A DNA stretch of 64,000 nt. It comes from Pedobacter duraquae. GTDB lineage: Bacteria > Bacteroidota > Bacteroidia > Sphingobacteriales > Sphingobacteriaceae. Shown piece after piece: positions 33,942 through 44,100 of the stretch. Position numbers and translations under genes: made by a program. Numbering within the stretch: the first letter of the stretch is position 1; each line of letters starts with the position of its first letter. The notes under the pieces are model-generated. The model did not search any database. It was given only the letters and a program-made list of their open reading frames with translations, and was not told the origin of the DNA. The stretch spans positions 124,001 to 188,000 of the forward strand of contig NZ_SNWM01000001.1 in NCBI RefSeq assembly GCF_004362245.1. Reading direction: 5' to 3'.

Positions 33942-36812
33942 TTAAAATAAATTAACCGGACCAATTAGCCCGATCGATTGGAGTGGTTGTTCTTTTCTCT
34001 TACTATTATTTGCCCAGTATTGCGCAGTTGTATTTTTTGTCAGGGATTTCATGTAGTTCAGCATAACGCTGGTCACTTTAACTTCCAGCATATTTGGGCC
34101 TTTCCTAAGCACATTTCCCAAGGAGAATGCGGACCGTCCATACCATCTTGTTCCCAGGTTTTGGCCATTAATAATAACTTCTGCAATACCAAAGACCTTT
34201 CCTAAATCGATATAATTGATTATCGATGGGTCTGTTATTTGAATAGTTGATTTGTAAGAAACAGTGCCTGAGAAGCTGGCAAATCCGGGCATATCCTTTA
34301 CATCGCTCAACGTGGAAATTTCGGCAGTTTTGACCGATCCATTCATGTGGTTGAAAGCAAGCTTCCAATTTGTTTTGAGTGGATTTGAATCGGCTGCAAC
34401 TTCAGGCACAGGCTTCCACGTTTCACCTTTGCGCTCCTGGTCAAACACAATAATGCGTGAATCAGCGGGAGATAGTTTCAGCTTTAAAACCCCGTCTTTG
34501 AGGTTGAGTTTAAACCGGTCTCCGCTTGCTGCATCCCAAATCCAGGCTTGTTTTTTTGCTGTTACGGCAGCCAGGAATGTGGCATCTAAATCAATGCTAA
34601 GATGTGCACTTGCGTTGTTAAACAAAAATATTTCCGCATCGGGTTTCTGATATCTGATCTGTGTTACAAAAGTATTTGGTTGCGCAATCTTAACATAAGG
34701 TGTGATCCCATATTTTTCCTGGATACTTTGGTACCAGCCTTTAAAATCCGAGGTAGGTTTTGGCAAGAGTACAAACTGTTTTGGATACTGCTTGAGTTTA
34801 TTTAACCAATCTTGTACTTCAGCGTCTTTTTTCTCGTGGTTAAACCAGCCTAATGAATGCGTAGGATACTTTTCTATGCAGAAAATACGGCCGCCAGCCT
34901 TAACAAAATCATATAGTTTTTTTGCCGTTTGTGGCAACACGCTTTTCACTTCAATTAAGAACAATGTATGATATTTTCTGGATCCATAGCTCATCCAGCC
35001 TTCTTTAAAGGTAGCATCAGCGATAACCTGCTCTGACACATAATCGCAGGCATTTCCATTCTGATGGATTGATTCCCATACCAGTGCCTGGTAAGCAGGT
35101 GTAACACGCGAAGGAAAAGGCTCCATCTGTGCACCATATTCAGCCCACATATCACCAGTAGGCGCCATGATTGCAATATCTGCAAAGAAAGTTGCCTGCT
35201 GCAATAAGGCTGATTGCCTGGCCCGATAATCTGTATAGTGTTTAAAATAAGGCCAGACGGTATTCTGTTCATTAAAATACCCACCATAGGTAATCCATCC
35301 AGGAAAAGCCGCTGCTTTTGGGGAGTAATTAAATCCATGAAAAATAGGATGTGTAACACCCGATATCGTACTCTGATCACCGGCAATTTTAAAGAGCTCC
35401 AGCGATTCATTAAATACCATATCGGTATTGGTAAGCTCCTCAGAGCTGATAAGTTTTTTACCTTTTAAGTGGGCAGCGGAGGAAACATACTTGTTAATCA
35501 TGGTGTTACCTCGACCAAGGTGCCACGGATATTTCATAAATTCGGATTCTGGGATCTCCTCTCCTATGCCATATTTCATCCAGGTTTCACCCTCTGGAAT
35601 ATCCATACCAAAAGTCCCTTCAAGCGGAAAATGCCCTCTTCCATAGGCCTGAGCCCTGGATTTAATCTTATTATCTGTACACCATTTGATAAAGGTGTTC
35701 GAAAAACGTTCCCTAAACAGCTCTGCCTTTGTATATTCAAAGTCGTACCGCATGCGGTTAAGCATCTGCTCGATATCAGGACTTACTTTAACACCGTAGT
35801 TCAAGTCGGTCGTATTTCCCATCCTGCCGGTCTTAAACAGGATGAAAGGGAGATAAGGATAAATATCATAGCCTCTGCGTTTTTGAAACTCTGTCATCAT
35901 GTCGACAGTCCAGTTTGCACCTTCCATTTCGAGACTGTCGACAAAAAACGAGCGGATATCTGGCGATAGCGGCCCTATTCTTTTCTGTATGGTATCGGTA
36001 ATTGTATTTAGATATTTCTTAACTGCATTTTCGTTATAGTGGTTAAGCACCGGGCCTATACCACCTGGTGCCCCCTGTATGACACGCATAAAGCCATCTA
36101 TTTTCACAAGCGCATATATGGCAAACTTCCCTTTAGGTAAAGTAATTTTTGCTGTTCCTTCCGACACCTCTTGTGTGATTGTATTCACCTGATTCATATT
36201 TACTAAGGAATCGGGAACGATTTTGAGTTCGAGTAACTCCATTTTACGACCGGTATACGGACTTAGTGTTGCAGGATCTGCTTCTTTAAACAGGTCGAAG
36301 AGGGAGATTTCGGTCGTCATTGGCCCTTGTAGTTTTTTAACTCCTACAACTACAACTTGTGCACGTTCATCGCCAGTCAAAAAGGGCGCCCCAAATGGGA
36401 ATCCAGTACCAGCAAGTAAATCACAGGTCATACCCAACTTTTTGGCTTCTACAAGCGTAAACTTTAACAGGTCTACCCATTCGTCAGTCAGCCATTCTAC
36501 CGCCGGGATATCCATATCATCGGTATCCGATGGAAAAGAAATGGGATTAATTTCTACCCCACCTATTCCCGCGGCCTTCAGCAGTTTCAGCTCCCTGAGC
36601 AATTCAGTTTTTTCTATTTTATTACCATTCCACCACCAACGTACAAAGGGACGGTAGCCCATTGCCGGATCTTTAAACAGTTTGTACAGATCGTCTTCAG
36701 AAATCTCGATCAGGGTATTCGCTACAGATTTGGTAAATGCATTGCTGCTGAACGTAAAAAAACTGGCAGCAGAAAAAATGGCGCTCTGTCGTAAAAATGT
36801 TTTCCTTTTCAT
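33942..36812 (-). CDS. GH106-type glycoside hydrolase (predicted alpha-L-rhamnosidase)
   Basis: 956 aa with an N-terminal signal sequence (MKRKTFLRQSAIFSAASFFTFSSNA). The N-terminal catalytic region has the GH106 hallmark FVRWWWNGNKIEKTELLRELKLLKAAGIGGVEI (split here only in description), then GTGFPFGAPFLTGDERAQ and DSLEMEGANWT. C-terminal beta-sandwich domains lie at about 780-956, ending in IDLGKVFGIAEVIINGQNLG, a galactose-binding-like fold. GH106 enzymes remove terminal alpha-rhamnose, for example from rhamnogalacturonan or ulvan-like glycans. It follows NagB by 31 bp in the operon. Confidence 0.85.
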   Translation of the reverse strand: MKRKTFLRQSAIFSAASFFTFSSNAFTKSVANTLIEISEDDLYKLFKDPAMGYRPFVRWWWNGNKIEKTELLRELKLLKAAGIGGVEINPISFPSDTDDMDIPAVEWLTDEWVDLLKFTLVEAKKLGMTCDLLAGTGFPFGAPFLTGDERAQVVVVGVKKLQGPMTTEISLFDLFKEADPATLSPYTGRKMELLELKIVPDSLVNMNQVNTITQEVSEGTAKITLPKGKFAIYALVKIDGFMRVIQGAPGGIGPVLNHYNENAVKKYLNTITDTIQKRIGPLSPDIRSFFVDSLEMEGANWTVDMMTEFQKRRGYDIYPYLPFILFKTGRMGNTTDLNYGVKVSPDIEQMLNRMRYDFEYTKAELFRERFSNTFIKWCTDNKIKSRAQAYGRGHFPLEGTFGMDIPEGETWMKYGIGEEIPESEFMKYPWHLGRGNTMINKYVSSAAHLKGKKLISSEELTNTDMVFNESLELFKIAGDQSTISGVTHPIFHGFNYSPKAAAFPGWITYGGYFNEQNTVWPYFKHYTDYRARQSALLQQATFFADIAIMAPTGDMWAEYGAQMEPFPSRVTPAYQALVWESIHQNGNACDYVSEQVIADATFKEGWMSYGSRKYHTLFLIEVKSVLPQTAKKLYDFVKAGGRIFCIEKYPTHSLGWFNHEKKDAEVQDWLNKLKQYPKQFVLLPKPTSDFKGWYQSIQEKYGITPYVKIAQPNTFVTQIRYQKPDAEIFLFNNASAHLSIDLDATFLAAVTAKKQAWIWDAASGDRFKLNLKDGVLKLKLSPADSRIIVFDQERKGETWKPVPEVAADSNPLKTNWKLAFNHMNGSVKTAEISTLSDVKDMPGFASFSGTVSYKSTIQITDPSIINYIDLGKVFGIAEVIINGQNLGTRWYGRSAFSLGNVLRKGPNMLEVKVTSVMLNYMKSLTKNTTAQYWANNSKRKEQPLQSIGLIGPVNLF

Positions 36813-36843
36813 ATTATTAATCAGCTATAGCTTTACCCAAAAC

Positions 36844-37605
36844 CTAGATATTAATTTTAGCACTACTCTGCTCGTCCAGAAAAAGTACTGCGCGATCATG
36901 AGCCCTCAATAAAGTGGATGGAAAATTATCACTAATTTCTTCATTCAGGGTATGGAATATGGCATCGGCCTTTTTCTCCGAGGGAACGGTACAAAAAGCA
37001 TACGGCGCTTTCAACAAGGCCGGGAGCGTTAAAGTAAGTGCATATGTGGGTACTTCATCAATCTTGGCAAAGCAGCCATCGTTAATTTGTTGTATGCGGC
37101 ATGCCTGGTCCAGGTCCACCCGTTTAACGAGATACGGATCATTTGCATCGGCAACATGAGGATCGTTAAATGCAAGATGTGTATTTTCGCCAATACCAAG
37201 ACATACGATATCTGTTGGAAACTGGCGCAAGAGCACAGAATACCTTTCACATTCTGCGATATAGTCCACTCCTTCTCCATTGATGTAATTTATAGAATTG
37301 AAAGGGGCCAGATCGAACAAGCGTGTTTTAATAAAATTACCGAAGCCTTGTGGGGCATCAGCAGGCAAACCTAAATACTCGTCCATGTGGAAAGCATTAA
37401 CTTTGGTCCAATCTACTTCTTTTTGTAAAAGAGACTCAAAAAATTCATTCTGGGATGGTGCGGCGCCAAATATAATATTAACAAATGGCTGCTTGGCTAG
37501 CAGATCATTGATACAATTGCTTACTGCAGTAGCTACTGCATCTCCCATCAGCTTTCTGGTTTCAAAAATCTTTACTGTTAATTTGTCTTTTATAAATGTC
37601 TTCAT
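36844..37605 (-). CDS. NagB-like sugar-6-phosphate deaminase/isomerase, divergent active site
   Basis: 253 aa, the usual size for glucosamine-6-phosphate deaminase. FHMDEYLGLP with Asp75 matches the catalytic Asp72 region of E. coli NagB. The ring-opening motif normally DGHxAFNE reads NTHLAFND: Asn141, His143 retained, and Asp148 instead of Glu. So the general base at 141 is changed and the acid at 148 is shortened. It should act on an amino-sugar phosphate made by the adjacent NagA, but true deaminase activity is not assured. No gene symbol is given because of these changes. It lies 11 bp from NagA. Confidence 0.8.
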   Translation of the reverse strand: MKTFIKDKLTVKIFETRKLMGDAVATAVSNCINDLLAKQPFVNIIFGAAPSQNEFFESLLQKEVDWTKVNAFHMDEYLGLPADAPQGFGNFIKTRLFDLAPFNSINYINGEGVDYIAECERYSVLLRQFPTDIVCLGIGENTHLAFNDPHVADANDPYLVKRVDLDQACRIQQINDGCFAKIDEVPTYALTLTLPALLKAPYAFCTVPSEKKADAIFHTLNEEISDNFPSTLLRAHDRAVLFLDEQSSAKINI

Positions 37606-37616
37606 CTTTATTTTAA

Positions 37617-38813
37617 TTAGGCAAAATCAGTGGACGTATAAACTACAGTTCCTTTGATCATGGTGATTTTAATGTTAATGTTATCGTCGAAAATCAATAT
37701 ATCTGCATCTTTTCCGGCAGCAAGGGATCCCTTTTCGGATTCTACACCCATCATAGTTGCGGGGGATTTGCTTAACATCCTGACCGCTTCCACTAAGGGG
37801 ATATCAGCCATCCGCACCATGGTACGTATCAGGCGGTCGGCAGTGGCTACGCTTCCCGCAAAGGAAGACCTATCAGCCATAATTGCTACGCCATTTTCTA
37901 TAATCACCTTAAGACCAGTGTCTTTATTTCCTAATACGCTTTCCCCTTCGGGCATTCCGGCGCCACGCATAGCATCCGTAATGAGTGCAATACGGTCTGG
38001 CCCTTTGATTTTGTAAACTAGCTTCAACAAAGGTGGCGGCAAGTGAATTCCATCGGCAATGATCTCAACATCCATTGCGTCAATGAGAAAAGCACTTTCT
38101 ATCACACCAGCATAGCGATAGGTATTTCGGCGGGTTACTCCCGACATTGCTGAATAGAGATGTGTGGCAAGGCTGTACCCATTTTCCACAGCTTCCAATA
38201 CTTCTTCATAGATGGCATCGGTGTGTGCGATAGCAGCAATAATTCCATTTGCCCTGAGGTATTTCCCCATTTCTATAGCGCCAGGCAGCTCTGGTGCAAC
38301 ACTCCAACGTTTAATTACATCGGCTCCATACGCTATAATCTCCCGATATTCTTCTACATCCGGATTTCTGATATACCTGGGGTCCTGGGCGCCACTCTGG
38401 CTCAGTGCGAAATATGGTCCCTCCAAGTGCATCCCTATAAATTGGGCGCCCTTGATATTTTTACTATTTGCACTTCTATAGAGGTCTACTGCCTTGAGCA
38501 AATCCTCGCGGGCACACGTTAAAGTTGTTGGCGCCATAGCAGTTGTTCCATACATGGCATGAACCTCAGCAATTTTCAAATAGGCTTCTTCCGTTCCATC
38601 CATGAAGTCGTGGCCACCTCCGCCATGGATATGGATATCTATAAATCCTGGCGAAACGTAATAGCCTTTGGCGTCTATCACCTCATATCCAGGGGCTGCG
38701 ATATCTTTCTCGCTAATTAGTTCTATATGATCTCCGCTGATCAATACCGTACCATTTGTAATGATCCGATAAGGGGTTATAATATTCCCATTAATAATTT
38801 TAATTTTTCTCAT
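37617..38813 (-). CDS. nagA: N-acetylglucosamine-6-phosphate deacetylase
   Basis: 398 aa from the ATG at 38813 (MRKIKIINGNIITP). A longer frame to 38849 would overlap the CBM9-like gene end. Amidohydrolase fold with metal ligands in GFIDIHIHGGGGHDF, HLEGPYF, AHTDA and THLYSAMSG, IADGIHLPP, and the catalytic Asp in LITDAM. It removes acetate from GlcNAc-6-phosphate in the cytoplasm, feeding the NagB-like enzyme 11 bp downstream. Its presence in the PUL indicates that an N-acetylated amino sugar is one product of the glycan. Confidence 0.93.
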   Translation of the reverse strand: MRKIKIINGNIITPYRIITNGTVLISGDHIELISEKDIAAPGYEVIDAKGYYVSPGFIDIHIHGGGGHDFMDGTEEAYLKIAEVHAMYGTTAMAPTTLTCAREDLLKAVDLYRSANSKNIKGAQFIGMHLEGPYFALSQSGAQDPRYIRNPDVEEYREIIAYGADVIKRWSVAPELPGAIEMGKYLRANGIIAAIAHTDAIYEEVLEAVENGYSLATHLYSAMSGVTRRNTYRYAGVIESAFLIDAMDVEIIADGIHLPPPLLKLVYKIKGPDRIALITDAMRGAGMPEGESVLGNKDTGLKVIIENGVAIMADRSSFAGSVATADRLIRTMVRMADIPLVEAVRMLSKSPATMMGVESEKGSLAAGKDADILIFDDNINIKITMIKGTVVYTSTDFA

Positions 38814-38842
38814 AGGTATCTTTTTGCAATCTCCAATTAAGT

Positions 38843-39529
38843 TTAGCACTTAGCTTGTTCTAATTTATCTGATTTAAAAATTCGTTCAAATGTCAGGGCT
38901 CCAAAAAACTTAGGCAGGTGAAAATCTGGTGTTGCAGCATGGATCATATTCCAGCTGTAAAAGTGCGGTTGGGGCAAATCGTCCCCACATTTAAAAAAAT
39001 TTCCCTGAGCTGTCTGATTGCTAAACGTCTTTAAATCACTGTGCAAAAACACGGCGATCGGAATAATCAATGTAATTTCCCAGGTATAAGGAGTCTCGTT
39101 CTTGTCCGGCACAGTCTTAATTTTGATATAGGTTTGAATTTTTTCCACAAGTTTTTTCGGGATGAAAGTCCTGTTGAGTCTTGCTGATCCGTAGGCGATC
39201 AAACCAACACCAATACAATTCATTTCAATATTATAATAGCTTTCTTCATTACCAAAAGACACAAAAAACTCCACACAATTGTCTTTGTGCACAGCTCCGT
39301 TTGTTTCGAAAGTTGCGACTTTGAGTGCTTCTTCAGTAACATTATATTTCAGCAATATGGCCTCACCAGTGTGAGCAATACTAAAACTTGCCTGGAGCTT
39401 ATTGGTAAATTCCGGCCAGGGCTGATTGTCTATGGTATTTTCCGGCAACTTATCCAGCAGTATGGAGACTTGTTCAATGTCGCCAGCCGCCTTTCTGATG
39501 TCTAGGTATGGTACTAATAATTTTTTCAT
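38843..39529 (-). CDS. CBM9-like carbohydrate-binding family protein
   Basis: 228 aa from the ATG at 39529 (MKKLLVPYLDIRKA). Beta-sandwich pattern of the CBM9/DOMON-like proteins, including AFSIAHTGEAILLKYNV and NCVEFFVSFGNEESYYNIEMNCIG, then AATPDFHLPKFFGALTFERIF at the end. No secretion signal is visible, so a cytoplasmic location is likely even though the fold is usually extracellular. Such stand-alone CBM9-like proteins recur in Bacteroidota PULs, with unknown job. It follows the hairpin at 39542-39578. Confidence 0.78.
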   Translation of the reverse strand: MKKLLVPYLDIRKAAGDIEQVSILLDKLPENTIDNQPWPEFTNKLQASFSIAHTGEAILLKYNVTEEALKVATFETNGAVHKDNCVEFFVSFGNEESYYNIEMNCIGVGLIAYGSARLNRTFIPKKLVEKIQTYIKIKTVPDKNETPYTWEITLIIPIAVFLHSDLKTFSNQTAQGNFFKCGDDLPQPHFYSWNMIHAATPDFHLPKFFGALTFERIFKSDKLEQAKC

Positions 39530-39541
39530 TAGGGATAATAG

Positions 39542-39578
39542 GAAACCCTGAAACAGCAGTTGCAAGCCTCAGGGTTTC
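39542..39578 (-). promoter_or_regulatory. Intercistronic hairpin after susD
   Basis: GAAACCCTGA (39542-39551) pairs perfectly with TCAGGGTTTC (39569-39578), a 10-bp stem with a 17-nt loop between the susD stop (39584) and the CBM9-like start. There is no long U-tract, so it looks like a transcript-stabilising or partial attenuation element rather than a full terminator. It may keep susC/susD message above that of the enzyme genes. Confidence 0.6.
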
Positions 39579-39583
39579 GTTTA

Positions 39584-41158
39584 TTAATAACCAGGATTTT
39601 GCGTCAACACAGCATCCTTATTCAAGTTGATCTCAGTTTGTGGAATTGGCAGTAGCATATTGAATGGCTTTATTGTTGAGTTTTCCAGGAAGTTCAATTT
39701 CTGAACCCTGCTCAACAGCGTACCTGTCCGTACTAAGGTCATCCTTCTGTTTTCCTCACCAATCAATTCCCGTACCCGTTCATCAAGGATAAAGTCCAGG
39801 GTAATATCGGCAGCTGTAACCTGTGCTGCATTTGCCCTGGTTCTCAACTTATTAATGCTGGCAGCAGCACCGTTGAGGTTACCTTGCTTAAATTGGGCTT
39901 CAGCGAGCAGTAGATAAGTTTCGCCAAGCCGCATCATGATCAAGTCTTTGAAAGATCCGTTTCCAGTTACATCAGTGTCAATAAAATGGTTCCATTTTGT
40001 TGTAAAAGGGACAATTTTATATAATGTATCTGCTGCTGCTGGCACTACTTTTTTACCAAAGTTTGCTGATTTAGGATCATTGTAATAGAATTCCCTGTGC
40101 AGGTTATATTTGGAGTTGCGCATATCGGCTGTTTTGTACAGGTTTTTGATTACCCACGGGCTCAGGCGTAAACGGCCGATCCCGCGTCCTCCAAGGGAGT
40201 CACAAATAACCATACCTGCCACATTAGAATAAAAAGGTACCCATACCCTGCGGTGCTGATCAAGACTAGACGCACCGCCGGCGATGTTGTATTCCAGTTC
40301 CTGTACCCAGATAGCTTCGGTATTACCCTGACGGCGACGTTGATTACCATAGATGAACATGTCCGCAAAGGCATCCCCGGCTTCAGCTTTTTTAACACCA
40401 TACCGCGCCTCAACCAATGAAAACTTATTGCTAGAGATAATAGCCTGACTTTGTTGTTCTGCTAGGTCATTTTTACCTTGGCGTAAGTAAACCTCCGAAA
40501 ACAGCTGTTGGGCAGCTTCTTTACTGATACGACCTGGTTTAGATACTGCATCTATAGCAGGCAGATTTGCGGTGGCATAAATAAGGTCGTCGTTGATAAA
40601 CTTATTCAGGTCTGCTAAAGGTGTGCGGGTAAAATCCGTTTTAGGTGCATCCAAAGGTTTATCGATTAACGGAACCTCTCCCCAAAGCGTAACGAGGAAA
40701 TTATAAGCATAAGCCCTGTAAAATCTAGCCTCGGCAGTGTAAAGCTTGCGTTGTGCTTCAGTAAGTACCGCTGTAGGGTCTGATGATCCCCTCAGGATTT
40801 CGTTTGAGTTTGTGATTACTTTGTATGCCCAGGTCCAATAAGATACCGCTGCAGCGTCCTGTGAACCGAGAATCGAATAGTTGTGGTAAGGAATGGATTC
40901 GCCGTTCTCCTGACCGCCAATAGCGACATCGGTTCCTACTTGAAATATGCAAAGCAAGGATTGCGTCACCTGCATAGTATATTGTTCTCTGACAGAAGCC
41001 TGAAGACCTGCAATTCCAGCTTCCAGACCAGCAACATTTTTGAATGTGCTGGCTGGCGAATAATTGGAGTCAGATTTCTCGTCTAGAAAACTCTTTTTAC
41101 AAGAGTACAGACTGAGGGCTGTAACTGCTATGAATGATAGAAAAATGAGCTTTTTCAT
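39584..41158 (-). CDS. SusD/RagB family nutrient-binding lipoprotein
   Basis: 524 aa. The lipoprotein signal MKKLIFLSFIAVTALSLYSC places it on the outer-membrane surface. The N-terminal SusD_RagB-type TPR region contains TAEARFYRAYAYNFLVTLWGEVPL, and the C-terminal part has MRLGETYLLLAEAQFKQGNLNGAA and LRTRANA, ending with the usual INLNKDAVLTQNPGY block. It binds the polysaccharide and lids the SusC pore. The start lies 18 bp from the SusC stop, a classical susCD pair. Confidence 0.95.
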   Translation of the reverse strand: MKKLIFLSFIAVTALSLYSCKKSFLDEKSDSNYSPASTFKNVAGLEAGIAGLQASVREQYTMQVTQSLLCIFQVGTDVAIGGQENGESIPYHNYSILGSQDAAAVSYWTWAYKVITNSNEILRGSSDPTAVLTEAQRKLYTAEARFYRAYAYNFLVTLWGEVPLIDKPLDAPKTDFTRTPLADLNKFINDDLIYATANLPAIDAVSKPGRISKEAAQQLFSEVYLRQGKNDLAEQQSQAIISSNKFSLVEARYGVKKAEAGDAFADMFIYGNQRRRQGNTEAIWVQELEYNIAGGASSLDQHRRVWVPFYSNVAGMVICDSLGGRGIGRLRLSPWVIKNLYKTADMRNSKYNLHREFYYNDPKSANFGKKVVPAAADTLYKIVPFTTKWNHFIDTDVTGNGSFKDLIMMRLGETYLLLAEAQFKQGNLNGAAASINKLRTRANAAQVTAADITLDFILDERVRELIGEENRRMTLVRTGTLLSRVQKLNFLENSTIKPFNMLLPIPQTEINLNKDAVLTQNPGY

Positions 41159-41176
41159 AATTTTAAATTTTAAGAA

Positions 41177-44100
41177 TTAACGTAATGTGATATTTAAGCC
41201 TGCTACAACAGTGGAAACTAAAGGATAGATACCGTAACTTAAGTTGGCATTGGCGGCTCCCGATTGGGTACCATTTACGCTCAATTCAGGATCAGTTCCA
41301 ATCCAATCGGTAACGGTGAATAGGTTACGTGCACTGATAAACGCTGTTAAGCTCCCGATCTTCAATTTCTCTGCATTTTTAGAAGACAGGTTATAACTGA
41401 AAGTAACATCCTTTAATCTTAAATAGCTTTGTTTTGTTGGATAAGCGTACAATCGTGGATTTGTGAAGGCCAGTGAAGGTTGTGTATTGCTTTTATTTTC
41501 TTCTGTCCAATAACCTACCTCTTTAGGGGTATTTACACGGCCACCATAATTCTGCAGATTTAATAACGGATTGTTGATCAAAGATCCCTGAGCAGTTTGC
41601 ACAAATACACTAAGGCCGAAATTTTTGTACCTGAAATTATTGATCATACCACCAGTCCATTTTGGCAAACTACTTCCCAGATAAACTTTATCTGCTTCAG
41701 TAATCTTTTTATCACCGTTGATATCCGCAAACTTCAGATCGCCCGGCTTAGCACCCGGATCTACTAACGAAGGATCTTCTCCCGTTTGCCAGATACCTTC
41801 CAGCTTATAGTCGAATACGGCATACAATGATTTCCCAATGAACCACTTATTACCTATATCATCCAGGTTATCACCATATAACGAAACGATCTTGTTTCTA
41901 CTGGCGGCAAAGTTGAAGTTTGTAGACCAAGTAAAATCGGCTTTCTTGATGTTAACGGTATTTAAAGTAACCTCAATACCCTTGTTAGAAACGCTTCCCA
42001 GGTTATCGAACACACTTGAATAACCTGTTAAAGCAGGCAACTTACGTCTTAATAAAACGTCGCTCGTTTTAGTTTTATATACCTCTACGGTACCTGTAAT
42101 CCTGCTGTTGAATAAAGCATAATCTACAGCAAGATTGGTACCTGTGGTACTCTCCCAATTGAGATTGATATTACCCAATACACCATTAGCATTTAACGAA
42201 CTGGATACTAAGCCTACCGCCGTTACCCCGCTATAGATATATTTCGTTACCCCTTGTGTTGTTAGAGTTTGGTAGACACCAACAGCCTGGTTACCAGAAG
42301 TTCCATAAGACGCTCTCAGTTTAATATTATCAATCTGTTTTACGTCTTTCAGGAAATCTTCGCTTGATAGATTCCATCCGATTGCAACTGAAGGAAATAC
42401 ACCATATTTGCTTGTTCCTGACCCGAAAGCAGAATAACCATCTCTCCTAACTGTACCTGTGATCAGATATTTACTTTTATAAGCGTAGTTTAAGCGGCCC
42501 ATCTGCGAAATCAGGGCCTCCCTACTATAAAATGAAGTTGCCTCCACCACACCTGCAGCACTGATGTTATTGAATGAGAGATCGTCGTTTACAAACGTAC
42601 TTCCTTTAATACCGGTCGATGTAAACTTCTTTTCCTGAGCACTATATAAGGCTGTTAGATCAATATGATGATCTTTCCAGTCCTTGTTGTAAGTCAGGAT
42701 ATTTTCAACAAGCCAACTCTCAGTTTCTGTTTTGTTCACGATAGCTGTTCCACCTAGTGTATTACCCGTATTTACGCCAGCATATGAATCGTAACGCGTA
42801 GGCAGGAAAGTATAATTAGCATTTACACGATAAGTAAGCCCCTTAACAAAAAGCGGTTTAATTTCTGCATAAGCTGTACCATTCAAGTTTTTGTTACGAT
42901 CATTAATATCCATATTTAAACCCAGCAATGGGTTTTTGAATAGAGTTTCACCAAACATCGGAAAGATAGTATAGTCACCATTTTCTTCACGCATTCGTCC
43001 ATAGGGACTCATCTGCAGGGCACTACTGTAATTCACTGTACCGCCGTCCTGGTTATTATTTGCAAAGAACAATGAAGTACCGACGGTTAACCACTTGGTC
43101 ACCGTTGCATCCAGGTTGGAACGTAGGGAAGCCCTGTTGTACTGGTATCCCTTGAGTACACCCTTTTGTTTTTGATAGGCACCTGAAATAAAATATTTAA
43201 TCTTTTCTGCACCTCCAGAGATGCTTAGGTTATGATCCTGAATAAATCCCGTTTGAGAGATTTCTTTTAGCCAGTCTACTGTGGTGCCGGAATTATAATT
43301 GGGAATTTCATATTGATTTGGTACCGGCGGGTTGTTTGCTGCCTGCCCTCTTTGCTTGGAATAATCCAGATACTTCTGAACATATTCAGGGCCACTCAGC
43401 GGGTTCAAGTTTTTATTCTGAAACTCGGGTCCGCCGTAAGCGCTATACCTGATTGTAGGCTCGCCTGTTTTACCGCGTTTTGTAGTAATCAGGATAACTC
43501 CACTGGATCCACGCGTACCGTAGATAGCGACAGCCGAAGCGTCCTTCAGGATTTCGATAGAAGCAATATCATTTGGGTTAATATCATTTAACGAACCTCC
43601 AAGGTTGCTGAACGGTACACCGTCGATAACCAATAAAGGCGATGTACCCGCATTAATCGAATTAACACCCCTGATTAAAACTGATGGTGAGCTTCCCGGA
43701 ACAGAAGAGCTTTGTGAAATGTTCAGTCCGGCAGTAGTACCCGCAATTGCCTGGAGAACATTCGTGACAGGCAGGGAAGATAGACGTTCTTTAGGTACTG
43801 ATGACACTGATCCTGTAATATCAGAACGTTTTTGCGTTCCATAACCTACAATGACCACTTCATTCATCTGGTATTTGGCAGCATCTACCAGCATGGTAAC
43901 AGTCAGCGTTTTTCTGTTTTCAACATTGAGCTCTTTTGCAAGGTATCCCATATAGGTAAATACCAGCGTTGCTCCTTCCGGAGTACTAATTTGAAATTCG
44001 CCATCTGCATTGGTTGAAGTACGGATGTTAGTTCCTTTTACCGAAACTGTAGCGCCAATTAAAGGTTCTCCGGTATCGTTCTTTACCGTTCCTTTAATTT

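Noticed and set aside
35469..36657. Plus-strand ORFs inside the GH106 gene
   Set aside because: Antisense frames within a well-supported long gene. No homology features.
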